A DNA stretch of 62,905 nt from Clostridiales bacterium (lineage in GTDB: Bacteria; Bacillota; Clostridia; Christensenellales; Aristaeellaceae). Made by a program: the position numbers and the translations under genes. Positions 7,362-15,537 of the stretch are shown here, one piece after another (the stretch's first letter is position 1; the number at the start of each line of letters is the position of its first letter). The stretch covers positions 1-62,905 of the forward strand of contig SVHA01000009.1 of the NCBI GenBank assembly GCA_015056085.1, given 5' to 3'. The notes beneath the pieces are model-generated. The model had not been told where the DNA came from and searched no databases. It saw only the letters and a program-made list of their open reading frames with translations.

Positions 7362-8369
7362 TCACAGCAGCGTGACGCCGGCGTCACGGCACTTGCGAAG
7401 GGTGTCTTCATCCCAGATGGAGGATTGCACCTCGCCGATGTGGGCCTTACCCAACAGGAGCATACACAGGCGGCTCTGGCCGATGCCGCCGCCGATCGTC
7501 AGGGGCAGCTGACCTGCAAGCAGCATCTTGTGATAGGTCAGTTCCCGGCGATTGTCGCAGCCGGAGAGGGTCAGCTGGCGGTCGAGGGCTTCAGCGTCCA
7601 CACGGATGCCCATGGAGGAAATCTCGATCGCCTTGTCAAGGGTCGGGAAATAGTACAGCAGGTCGCCGTTGAGGTCCCAGTCGTCATAGTCGGGAGCGCG
7701 CCCGTCGTGGGGCTGACCGTTGGACAGCTTGCCGCCGATGTTCATCAGGAAGGTCACGGGATGCTCCCGGACAAAAGCGTTTTCCCGCTCTTTGGCGGTC
7801 ATGCCGGGATACATCTGCAGCAATTCTTCAGAGGTGACGAAGGTGACCTCCGAGGGCAGCTGGGTGTTCAGCCGGGGATAGCGCCCGTTGACAATCAGGG
7901 ACGCATCCGCAATGCATTGCACGATGTCCCGCACCGTGTTTTTCAGGAACTGTACCGTGCGCATCTCCTTGGTGATGACTCGCTCCCAGTCCCACTGGTC
8001 CACATAAATGGAGTGGAGGTTGTCCAGGTCTTCATCCCGGCGGATGGCATTCATGTCGGTATAAATGCCCTTGCCGGGCCAGATGTCATAGCGATAGAGG
8101 GCCATGCGCTTCCACTTGGCCAGAGAATGCACCACCTGGGCGTCCATTTTTGCGGCAGGGATGTCAAAGGCGACAGCCCGTTCCACGCCGTTGAGGTCAT
8201 CGTTGAGGCCGGTGGCGGGGTCCACAAACAGGGGCGCAGACACTCGCTTGAGGTTCAGCGCCGTAGCCAGATGGTCCTGAAAGGTGCGCTTGAGCAGACC
8301 GATGGCGGCCTGGGTTTCGTACAGGGAGAGTTTCGCCTCGTATCCGGCGGGGATTTCCGTGCGGTTCAT
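7362..8369 (-). CDS. asnA: aspartate--ammonia ligase
   Basis: A 335-residue cytoplasmic enzyme making asparagine from aspartate, ammonia and ATP. It belongs to the AsnA family, which has a class II aminoacyl-tRNA synthetase fold. Conserved stretches visible are LKRVSAPLFV, GLNDDLNGVERAV, YRYDIWPGKGIYTDMNAIRR, LHSIYVDQWDWE and the C-terminal GGGIGQSRLCMLLL, which is the motif 3 ATP site. The length is that of the family (about 330). AGGAGGAAA precedes ATG 8369. It is monocistronic. Its stop codon touches the first hairpin of the minus arm of island 1. Confidence 0.97.
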   Translation of the reverse strand: MNRTEIPAGYEAKLSLYETQAAIGLLKRTFQDHLATALNLKRVSAPLFVDPATGLNDDLNGVERAVAFDIPAAKMDAQVVHSLAKWKRMALYRYDIWPGKGIYTDMNAIRRDEDLDNLHSIYVDQWDWERVITKEMRTVQFLKNTVRDIVQCIADASLIVNGRYPRLNTQLPSEVTFVTSEELLQMYPGMTAKERENAFVREHPVTFLMNIGGKLSNGQPHDGRAPDYDDWDLNGDLLYYFPTLDKAIEISSMGIRVDAEALDRQLTLSGCDNRRELTYHKMLLAGQLPLTIGGGIGQSRLCMLLLGKAHIGEVQSSIWDEDTLRKCRDAGVTLL

Positions 8370-8404
8370 GGGGGTTTCCTCCTACTGGGGAATAGCATGG
8401 CATT

Positions 8405-8413
8405 ATTATAGCA
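8405..8413 (-). promoter_or_regulatory. extended -10 promoter of asnA
   Basis: On the minus strand, TGCTATAAT lies 36 bases before the asnA start. No strong -35 is seen. Confidence 0.55.
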
Positions 8414-8467
8414 CACAGGCGGCGCATTGTCTGCACTTCCTGTGTGCTTATTTTGGTTGGGCTGATT

Positions 8468-8947
8468 TTACTTGTGATACCGCTCGCCGGCGCTGATTTT
8501 CATCGCCCGGTAGAGCTGCTCCAGCAGCATGACCCTCGCCAGCTGATGGGGGAAGGTCATCTTGCTCATGGACATTTCCTCATCCGCCCGCTGGATGCAC
8601 TTGTCGCTCAGGCCCAGCGACCCGCCAATCAACACAACGATGTTGCCTTTGCCCCGGCTTTTCAGGTCTTCCAGATGGCGGGAGAGGCCGGGGGAATCCC
8701 ACTGCTTGCCGGGAATGGTCATGGCGATGACATAGTCGGAAGGCTTGATGCGGCTGAGGATGGCCTCGCCTTCCTTTTCCTTGATCTGTTGTTCAATGGC
8801 GGGAGAGGAATTGGCGGGTTCCGGCAGATCCGGCAGCTCGATTTCCTCCACCTTGTCATAGCGGCTCAGGCGCTTCAAGTATTCATCCGCCATGAGGCGG
8901 TAGGGCTTTTCTTTCATGCGGCCCACGGCAATGATGGTCAGGCTCAT
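8468..8947 (-). CDS. rlmH: 23S rRNA (pseudouridine1915-N3)-methyltransferase
   Basis: A 159-residue SPOUT methyltransferase that methylates pseudouridine 1915 in helix 69 of 23S rRNA on assembled ribosomes. Family signatures are VVLIGGSLGLSD (the SAM-binding trefoil-knot loop) and the C-terminal MTFPHQLARVMLLEQLYRA followed by ERYHK. Length and ending match the family exactly. ATG 8947 starts MSLTIIAVGRMK, as in homologues; the 33 extra residues of the longer frame overlap the upstream gene and are not expected. It lies 13 bases downstream of the L,D-transpeptidase gene and is probably co-transcribed with it. Confidence 0.97.
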   Translation of the reverse strand: MSLTIIAVGRMKEKPYRLMADEYLKRLSRYDKVEEIELPDLPEPANSSPAIEQQIKEKEGEAILSRIKPSDYVIAMTIPGKQWDSPGLSRHLEDLKSRGKGNIVVLIGGSLGLSDKCIQRADEEMSMSKMTFPHQLARVMLLEQLYRAMKISAGERYHK

Positions 8948-8960
8948 GCGATTCTCCTGT

Positions 8961-10067
8961 TTATTCCAGATGGGCGGTGTTGATGTCGAAGATGTCCTCC
9001 GGGCGGCGCTCCGGGCAGCAGTAGGGGCAGGCTTCCAGATCGTCAAAGGGGGAAGTGCCCAGTTCGCCGTAGGTGAAGGGCGTCAGGGGCAGATACTTGG
9101 TTTTGACGCCGTAGCAGGTTTCCGCCTTGTGGTAATAGTCGCCGCCCTTGGGGTTGTAGTACAGCACAAAGGAATCATCCGGCGTTTCCAGGGTGCGTCC
9201 GGGCCAGTCTTCCCAGATGACCATGCGGATGTTGCCCACTTCGTTGTACATATTGTCCCACAGCCATTCCATGTTGATGCCCTGGCTGCTCTTGAGGCGC
9301 TGCACACGGATGCAGCCGTGGCTGGCCTTTTCCCCCAGATACGGCTCGCAGTGATAAAAGCCCACCCGCTCCAGATTGCCCTCTTCGTCAAAATACTTCT
9401 TGTGGGGCACTTCGTGGATCAGGTCGCCGTCGTTGTAGCGGATGCCGTAGTCGCAGAACAGATCGCCGGAGGGGAATTCGCCGGTGCGGCTGTAAAGCAG
9501 ATATTCGCCGGATCGGCTTTCGTTATAGGGAGTGGAGGGCTCGGCATAGCCGGTGGAAACCGCCAGGGTATCCAGCAGCATGCCGTCCTTGAAGACGTGC
9601 AGGCGCTGGCTGAGCTTGTCCACCACCAATCCCCAGGTCTGATTCACTTCGACTTCCTGCAGCAGCTCGGTACGGATGTACCCCTGTACCAGTTGATTCC
9701 AGGCCTTGACCTTGGAGCCCTCAAAGGAACTGGAATAGCACTCCACCAGCGACCAGCCGTCCTCTGACTGGGACAGCACATGGACGCCCTGGGTGGCGCA
9801 GGTGACTTCAGCAATGCGCTGGCTGCTTTCGCTCTTTTCCGCATAAAGGTACTGCTGATCCCGGTAATTGCCCTTCACCACCGTCATGGGCGTGGTGAGC
9901 ATGGACCAGACCCAGTCCGGGTCGGACATATCCATGGGCATCTCCCAGAAGCAGTCCGTCTTGCTGCACAGGCCCTTGCCCGGCGTGGTCAGGGCGGCCT
10001 GAGCACACAAGGGCAGGAACATCGTCAGCATCAGGCACATCGCCGATAAGCGGCGCAGGAATTTCAT
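8961..10067 (-). CDS. secreted L,D-transpeptidase (YkuD family) with SH3-like domain
   Basis: A 368-residue exported protein. The signal peptide is residues 1-25 (MKFLRRLSAMCLMLTMFLPL, then A-Q-A). A bacterial SH3-like region at about 62-140 should bind cell wall. The YkuD catalytic domain starts at about 146 (LVVDKLSQRLHVFKDG) and contains the signature SHGCIRV at 249-255, with nucleophile Cys252 and Arg254. Such enzymes make 3-3 cross-links in peptidoglycan or attach proteins to it. The C-terminus has a Cys-rich stretch (ACPYCCPE) that is unusual for the family. ATG 10067 or 10073 is possible; GGAGGAG lies nine bases before 10067, which fits better. It leads an operon with rlmH. Confidence 0.9.
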   Translation of the reverse strand: MKFLRRLSAMCLMLTMFLPLCAQAALTTPGKGLCSKTDCFWEMPMDMSDPDWVWSMLTTPMTVVKGNYRDQQYLYAEKSESSQRIAEVTCATQGVHVLSQSEDGWSLVECYSSSFEGSKVKAWNQLVQGYIRTELLQEVEVNQTWGLVVDKLSQRLHVFKDGMLLDTLAVSTGYAEPSTPYNESRSGEYLLYSRTGEFPSGDLFCDYGIRYNDGDLIHEVPHKKYFDEEGNLERVGFYHCEPYLGEKASHGCIRVQRLKSSQGINMEWLWDNMYNEVGNIRMVIWEDWPGRTLETPDDSFVLYYNPKGGDYYHKAETCYGVKTKYLPLTPFTYGELGTSPFDDLEACPYCCPERRPEDIFDINTAHLE

Positions 10068-10297
10068 TGGCATATCTCCTCCGTGGATGGCAGTCTGCCC
10101 ATACAACGATTGGCAAAGGCCGAATCTTGCAGGGGGACAGCACAAAGATTCGCCGCAGGGGCTTGTTTGTCCTGCTGATTTGTCACGGGTGTAAAATGAT
10201 TCACTTTTTTGTAAAGCGCCTTGAAATCTCCCCGCCGCAGGGATATAATTATCATGAAGAAATATCGCATCGCCTGATGCAGGACAGGAGGCCGCCC

Positions 10298-11356
10298 ATG
10301 GGACGCAAACAGGATTTCTTTTTCTCCGGTGAGCCCCGGAAGCGCTCTTCTGCGCCCCGGTGGATCCTGGGCATTTTCCTCACGGCCATTGTGCTGCTGC
10401 TGGTGATCAACTACGGCGTCAGCCATCAGGTGACCTATGTGCGCCAGACGGCCCTTGTGCCCGATCTGCCCGCCGATCTGGAAAACTACGTCATCCTGCA
10501 CCTGAGCGACCTTCACGGCGAGACGCTGGGGGAAAATCAGGCCAACATCCTCTCCGCCATCGGCAAGCGCAGTTTCTCCTGCATTGTCTTTACCGGCGAC
10601 ATGGTGGGCGAAAAGGGCGACGTGGAGCCGCTGCTGACGCTGATTAACCAACTGCCCAAGGATACCCCCAAACTGCTCATTCCCGGTGACTCCGATCCGC
10701 CCCTTGTCATCGAAACGGCCCACGACAGCCTGTCGGTGTACGCCTCCTGGGCCGTGAAACTGCAGGAAGCCGGCGTGACCATTCTGGACGAGCCGGTGTG
10801 CTTCACCAGAGGCAAATCCCGGGTGTGGTTTGTGCCGGAATACCTCTATACGCTGGATGTGGACAGCACGGAAAGGTCCTATCAGGCGCAGCTGGATCTC
10901 TTGAACGCCAGCGTCAATCCTCTTACGCCCGATGAAGCCGCCAGAAAACGCGCAGCGGAATATCAGGTGGCCAGGATGCAGCGCATCCGGGACATCAAAA
11001 AGGACATGAAGGCAACGGACGTGCAGATCGCCGTGACCCATGCGCCGCTGACGGAAAGTTACATCAGAAGCATGGCCCTGCCGGGCGGCGACGTGTTCTC
11101 TCTGCGGAATGTGTCGTTGATTCTCGCCGGGCATTACGCCGGCGGTCAGTGGCGTCTGCCGGGACTGGGCGCCCTGTATGTGCCGGAAGTGGGTTTTTTC
11201 CCGCCGGATGAACAGATCGTCGGCATGGATTACATTTCCGGCATCCCGCAGTACATTTCCCCCGGTCTGGCTGCCAGCCCCTTCTACCCCCTGCCCGGGC
11301 GGCTGCTCAACGGCCCCGCCGTCACCTGCGTGACGCTGTCCGCCTCTATCCAGTGA
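10298..11356 (+). CDS. membrane-anchored metallophosphoesterase-like protein, degenerate metal site
   Basis: A 352-residue protein with one N-terminal membrane anchor (about residues 24-44, WILGIFLTAIVLLLVI) and an outside calcineurin-like phosphoesterase domain of the YkuE type. LSDLHGE and FTGDMVGE give the first two metal motifs. The other two are altered: the usual GNHE/D is replaced by PGDSDPP, and the usual GHTHGGQ reads GHYAGGQ. Three or more metal ligands therefore seem lost, so catalysis is doubtful and a binding role is possible. ATG 10298 follows AGGAGG. The MATE gene follows after 40 bases with its own ribosome site. Confidence 0.85.
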   Translation: MGRKQDFFFSGEPRKRSSAPRWILGIFLTAIVLLLVINYGVSHQVTYVRQTALVPDLPADLENYVILHLSDLHGETLGENQANILSAIGKRSFSCIVFTGDMVGEKGDVEPLLTLINQLPKDTPKLLIPGDSDPPLVIETAHDSLSVYASWAVKLQEAGVTILDEPVCFTRGKSRVWFVPEYLYTLDVDSTERSYQAQLDLLNASVNPLTPDEAARKRAAEYQVARMQRIRDIKKDMKATDVQIAVTHAPLTESYIRSMALPGGDVFSLRNVSLILAGHYAGGQWRLPGLGALYVPEVGFFPPDEQIVGMDYISGIPQYISPGLAASPFYPLPGRLLNGPAVTCVTLSASIQ

Positions 11357-11396
11357 TCCTCTGATTTTGCTCCAAGATGAAAGAAGGCTTCCCATT

Positions 11397-12764
11397 ATGA
11401 AATTCCCCGCCCGCCGTCCCCGGTCCTATGAAATGGACATGACTCAGGGACCGCTGCTCCCCAAGGTGCTGATGTTTGCCTTGCCTCTGATTGCCACCAG
11501 CGTCCTGCAGCTGCTGTATAACGCCGCCGATGTGATGGTGGTGGGCCAGTTTGCCGGTCAGGAAGCGCTGGCAGCCGTCGGCTCCACCGGCGCGCTGACC
11601 AACCTGCTGGTGAACATCTTCATGGGCCTGTCCGTGGGCGCCAGCGTGACCATTGCCCGGGCTTTCGGGTCCGGCGATTTCAAGGAAATTCAAAACGGCG
11701 TCCACACCGCCATCACCCTGGCGGGCGTGTGCGGCGTATTCGTGGCCATCATTGGCTTTTTCGCCGCCCGGCCGCTGCTGGAATTGATGCAGTCCCCCGA
11801 CGACGTCATTGACCTGGCTGCCCTGTATATGCGCATCTACTTCCTGGGCATGCCCTTCAATATGCTGTATAACTTCGGCGCCGCCGTTCTCCGTGCCATC
11901 GGCGACACCCGCCGTCCGCTGTATTATCTGGGCATCTCCGGCCTGGTGAACGTGGCGCTGAATCTGCTGCTGGTGATTCGCTTCAACATGAGTGTGGCTG
12001 GCGTTGCCATCGCCACGGTGGTCAGCCAGGTCATCAGCTGCACGCTGGTGCTTCTGTGCCTCATCCGCTCAGACGGCGCCATACACCTGAATGTGAAAAA
12101 GCTGCGGATTCATCTGCCGCAGCTCAAGCGCATTGCTATCGTGGGCCTGCCCGCCGGTGTGCAGGGCAGCCTGTTCTCCGTGTCCAACGTGATGATTCAG
12201 TCGGCGGTCAATTCCTTTGATTCCGCCGCCGTGGTGGCCGGCAACACGTCCTCGGCCAATCTGGAGGGCTTCGTCTATGTGGCGATGAACGCCATTCATC
12301 AGGCGGCGCTGACCTTTGCCAGCCAGAACATGGGCGCCAAAAAGCCCGAGCGTGTCCGCCGCAGCCTGTGGGTCTGTCTGGGTACAGTAACTGCCTTCGG
12401 TCTGGGCATGGGCCTGATGTTCCTGCTGGCGCAGAATCCCCTCCTCAACCTCTACAACACCGATCCCACCGTTCACTCCTTCGCCCGCATCCGCATGGAC
12501 ATCATCATGCCCACCTATTTCATCTGCGGCCTGATGGACGTGATGGTGGGCCAACTCAGAGGCATCGGCTACTCCATCACACCCATGATTGTGTCTCTCA
12601 CCGGCGCCTGCTTGCTGCGCATTGTGTGGATTTACACCGTTTTTGCCGCCACCCCCACCCTGGAAGTGCTCTATTGGTCCTATCCCGTTTCCTGGGTGCT
12701 GACCTTCGCCGCCCACCTGATCTGCTATCTGATTCTCTCCCGCAAACGTTTGCGGGCGGCGTAA
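11397..12764 (+). CDS. MATE family efflux transporter
   Basis: A 455-residue integral membrane protein with about twelve hydrophobic segments. DMTQGPLLPKVLMFALPLI at the N-terminus and the following LYNAADVMVVGQFAG are the standard start of Na+/H+-coupled MATE (DinF/NorM-type) exporters of Clostridia. AARPLLELMQSP is also typical. The substrate is unknown; drugs or cationic metabolites are usual. It is probably co-transcribed with the preceding phosphoesterase-like gene. The TAA stop runs straight into GCAGGGGC, the first hairpin of island 2. Confidence 0.92.
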   Translation: MKFPARRPRSYEMDMTQGPLLPKVLMFALPLIATSVLQLLYNAADVMVVGQFAGQEALAAVGSTGALTNLLVNIFMGLSVGASVTIARAFGSGDFKEIQNGVHTAITLAGVCGVFVAIIGFFAARPLLELMQSPDDVIDLAALYMRIYFLGMPFNMLYNFGAAVLRAIGDTRRPLYYLGISGLVNVALNLLLVIRFNMSVAGVAIATVVSQVISCTLVLLCLIRSDGAIHLNVKKLRIHLPQLKRIAIVGLPAGVQGSLFSVSNVMIQSAVNSFDSAAVVAGNTSSANLEGFVYVAMNAIHQAALTFASQNMGAKKPERVRRSLWVCLGTVTAFGLGMGLMFLLAQNPLLNLYNTDPTVHSFARIRMDIIMPTYFICGLMDVMVGQLRGIGYSITPMIVSLTGACLLRIVWIYTVFAATPTLEVLYWSYPVSWVLTFAAHLICYLILSRKRLRAA

Positions 12765-12894
12765 GCAGGGGCTCTGCCCCTGCACCCCGGTCGGGGGCTC
12801 TGCCCCCGACACCCCTTTTGCGGGGCGTTGCCCCGCACCCCAGCAGGGGCTCTGCCCCTGCACCCCGCAAGGGGCATTGCCCCTTGACCCATTA

Positions 12895-12933
12895 CCCGGA
12901 AATCCTGAAGGATTTCCGGGGATTTCTTTTTTT
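12895..12933 (+). terminator. terminator cap of island 2, plus arm
   Basis: CCCGGAAATCC and GGATTTCCGGG arms with a TGAA loop, then GATTTCTTTTTTT. Confidence 0.88.
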
Positions 12934-13339
12934 GGAGTAGTCTTGTGAATCGGTCTTGTCTTTCCCGGTGCAACCAGGGGGCTTTCCGATCGCCCCCTGG
13001 ACCCCTTCGGAGTCCCCTCCGATGATAGTTGACCGAGCAATAAACAAGGGGAAATCTCCTCACAAAATTCCCCAAGCCCTTCAAGGCTCGAGGTGATGGG
13101 TCAAGGGCCAAATAAGACTACATGCATCCGAAGGTTTCCAAAGGGCGATCGGAAAGCCCTTTGGTCGCCCGTGAGGGCGAAACCCTGCCTTGCACAAAAG
13201 ATTGTACCGCATCTAATCCGATATCTGTTCCACGGTTTTCCCGCCACAACCAGGGGGCTTTCCGATCGCCCCCTGGACCCCTTCGGCGTCCCCTCCGATG
13301 ATAGTTGACCGAGCAATAAACAAAGGAAAATCCCCCATA

Positions 13340-13372
13340 CAAACAATCCCCCAAGCCCGTCAGGGCTTGGGG
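13340..13372 (-). terminator. terminator cap of island 2, minus arm
   Basis: On the minus strand, CCCCAAGCCC and GGGCTTGGGG arms with a TGAC loop, then GATTGTTTG. Confidence 0.75.
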
Positions 13373-13551
13373 TAATGGGTCAAGGGCCAATGGCCCTTGC
13401 GGGGTGCAGGGGCGGCGCCCCTGCCGGGGTGTGGGGCGGAGCCCCACAAGCAGGAGTCCAGAGGGCGCAGCCCTCTGGTGGGGGCGGTGGGGGCATAGCC
13501 CCCACCAGGGGTGTCGGGGACGAAGTCCCTGACCAGGGGCGGAGCCCCTGG

Positions 13552-15294
13552 TCACTCCTCCACCAGGTGGATTTTCCGCACGTCTGCTTCCGTGACGGTC
13601 ATGAAGAGTGTGCGCTGGTTTGTATAAATCACCATCCCGGGGGCGGCGCCTCCGGGCTTTTTGACGTAGCGGCGAAGGGTGTAATCAATCGGCACAGAGG
13701 AAGACCGCTGTCCCTTGGAATACCACGCGGCCAGGATTGCCGCTTCCAACAGGGTCTGGTCGGGAATGGCGCCCTCCTTGCGGATGATCACATGGCTGCC
13801 GGGCATATCCTTGGCGTGGAGCCAGGTCTCATCCGGCCGGGCGGAAGTGGTCAGACGATCGTTCTGGGCGGCATTCTTGCCCACAAAGATGTCAATGCCG
13901 TCAGAGGAACGGTAGTGATAGGGTTTTGATTTCGGCAGGGCACGCTGCTGCTTGCGGGCAAGGCTCTTGCGGATGTACCCCGTCCGCATCAGTTCCTGGC
14001 GGATTTCCTCCAGTTCGCTTTCGCCCACGCACTTGCCCACGTCCAGCAGTTGACCTTCCAGATAATCCAGCTCGGCCAGCGTCTTTTCCCGCTGCTGGGC
14101 AGCCATTTCCCGGGCAGACCGGGCCTTCTGATAGCGCTTGAAGTACCGCTGGGCGTTCTGTGCTGGCGTGAGCTGCACATCCATGGGAATCACCATGGTG
14201 CCGCCATCGGGATCATAAAAATTCGGCAGTTCCGCCTGGGGCATCCCCTTGTGAAGCTGCCACAGGTTGGCGTTGAGCAGTTCGCCCATCAGGCGATACT
14301 CTTCCATCCGGGCGGCGTTTTGAAGTTCTTCCTCCTGCTGGGCGAGTTTCTTCTCGCAGCGCTCAATCTGGCCCTTCAGCAGCTTGACCATCGAGGCGCT
14401 CTTCTGATTCATCCGGTCCTGCTGATCCCGGGCGCCGAAGTACCTCTCCATGGCGGCAGAAATCGTCTGACAGGGCTGCTGAAAATCCAGATGCCGGGAC
14501 AGGTACGGGAAGGCAAACACATCCGCCGGATCGCCCATGTCATCCACCAGCACCCGGGGATCCGCCTTTTGCGGGAGACTGACGAGGAAATCCGCCAGCC
14601 GCTGGGAAATCTGCATCAGGTCATCCGAGCGATCCGCCCCGGCGGGCAGGACACGGAAGGCCAGTTCCTTCGCCGTGGGGTTGGACAGCCCCGACACCGA
14701 CGCCGCCAGCGCCTTGTGCAGCGGCACATCCCCCTGAAAAATCAGCTTGGCGTGAAGATTTTCCGCCGTGACGTCCTCCGGGGCGATTTTATCCTGGGCG
14801 GGCGGCGGCAGATAGGGCAAACCTGGCTGCACCTGACGCACCCGGCTCATGTCCATGCTGACATGGCGGGCAGCCTCAAGAATTTTCCCCTCGCCGTCCA
14901 CCAGCATCAGGTTGGAGTGCCGGCCCATCACTTCCAGAATCAGCCGCCTGAGCACATGATCGCCCAGTTCATCCACCACATCAAAATCAAAATGCACCAC
15001 ACGGTCGCCGGAAATCTGCCGGATGCCCATCACCCTGCCGCCCAGCAGCTGCTTTCGCAGCAGCATACAGAACATCGGGGGCTCCAGCGGGTTGGAAAAC
15101 GTTTGCTGGGTGAAGTGGCAGCGGGCATTGTTGGGGGAGGCGCACAAGAGCAGCTTATAATTTGTGCTGCCCGCCCGGATGAGCAGGATCACCGTGTCCT
15201 TTTCCGGCTGCGTCACCTTATCCACCCTGCCACCCAGCAGTGCCTGATGCATCTCTCTGGCGGCAAACCCGATGGTCAAACCATCCATGGGCAT
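13552..15294 (-). CDS. rqcH: NFACT family ribosome-quality-control factor RqcH (fibronectin-binding protein homologue)
   Basis: A 580-residue protein of the NFACT (Rqc2/FbpA) family. In Firmicutes RqcH binds stalled 50S subunits and adds C-terminal alanine tails to mark nascent chains for degradation. The N-terminal NFACT-N domain runs from MDGLTIGFAAREMHQAL to about 215, with ISGDRVVHFDFD carrying the conserved Asp-Arg. Coiled coils follow at about 290-345 and 385-430. The C-terminal NFACT-R domain (about 440-560) contains DETWLHAKDMPGSHVIIR. ATG 15294 is used because AAAGGGG lies eight bases upstream. Its GAG-TGA end is followed immediately by island 2. Confidence 0.95.
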   Translation of the reverse strand: MPMDGLTIGFAAREMHQALLGGRVDKVTQPEKDTVILLIRAGSTNYKLLLCASPNNARCHFTQQTFSNPLEPPMFCMLLRKQLLGGRVMGIRQISGDRVVHFDFDVVDELGDHVLRRLILEVMGRHSNLMLVDGEGKILEAARHVSMDMSRVRQVQPGLPYLPPPAQDKIAPEDVTAENLHAKLIFQGDVPLHKALAASVSGLSNPTAKELAFRVLPAGADRSDDLMQISQRLADFLVSLPQKADPRVLVDDMGDPADVFAFPYLSRHLDFQQPCQTISAAMERYFGARDQQDRMNQKSASMVKLLKGQIERCEKKLAQQEEELQNAARMEEYRLMGELLNANLWQLHKGMPQAELPNFYDPDGGTMVIPMDVQLTPAQNAQRYFKRYQKARSAREMAAQQREKTLAELDYLEGQLLDVGKCVGESELEEIRQELMRTGYIRKSLARKQQRALPKSKPYHYRSSDGIDIFVGKNAAQNDRLTTSARPDETWLHAKDMPGSHVIIRKEGAIPDQTLLEAAILAAWYSKGQRSSSVPIDYTLRRYVKKPGGAAPGMVIYTNQRTLFMTVTEADVRKIHLVEE

Positions 15295-15340
15295 GAAAAT
15301 CGCCCCTTTTCTCAAAATCAGTGCGCCTCGGCGCTCTTTT

Positions 15341-15368
15341 ATTATACGGCATTTCCGGTGAAATGCAA
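15341..15368 (-). promoter_or_regulatory. promoter of rqcH
   Basis: On the minus strand, TTGCAT, a 16-base spacer, then TATAAT, 47 bases before the start. Confidence 0.7.
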
Positions 15369-15414
15369 GGGTGGGGCGGAATGTGGTGATGCTTTCACTT
15401 CTTCGCCATACAAC

Positions 15415-15444
15415 TTGACGATAGAATCCCCTCCGTGATATGAT
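15415..15444 (+). promoter_or_regulatory. promoter of aroF-aroB
   Basis: TTGACG, an 18-base spacer, then TATGAT, 94 bases before the aroF start codon. It diverges from the rqcH promoter. Confidence 0.75.
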
Positions 15445-15468
15445 AAAAGCAGTATTGAGAAAATTGAT

Positions 15469-15509
15469 CCACAGGCGGGCTGCGAAAGGCGGCATCCGCC
15501 TGCGTGTGG
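15469..15509 (+). promoter_or_regulatory. leader hairpin of the aroF mRNA
   Basis: A stem pairs CCACAGGCGG (15469-15478) with the CCGCCTGCGTGTGG region (15496-15509) in the untranslated leader, just upstream of GGGGAGGAGG. It has no T-tract, so it is not a plain terminator. It could modulate translation or stability. No known riboswitch class is recognised. Confidence 0.45.
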
Positions 15510-15537
15510 TTATCCATTTGGGGAGGAGGACACCATC

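Larger units (their letters stand above)
12765..13551. repeat. intergenic hairpin island 2 (two opposed arms, nested)
   Basis: This 787-base region lies between the convergent MATE and rqcH genes. The plus arm has five hairpin units beginning at the MATE stop codon, ends with a CGCAAGGGGC unit, and is capped at 12895-12933. The minus arm begins at the rqcH stop codon (13552) and is capped at 13340-13372. In the middle, a block with CCAGGGGGC, CCGATCG and CCCCTTCGG, followed by TGATAGTTGACCGAGCAATA, occurs twice (about 12976-13050 and 13248-13322). A second, damaged minus-type cap with TGATGGGTCAAGGGCC lies at about 13068-13107. The arrangement suggests one element inserted into another. No gene is present. 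Confidence 0.9.

Noticed and set aside
12765..13551. CRISPR array
   Set aside because: Units are palindromic, 20-27 bases, directly adjoining, of several types, with no unique spacers and no cas genes.
15415..15537. Known riboswitch or T-box in front of aroF
   Set aside because: No specifier loop, T-box sequence or other class consensus could be recognised.
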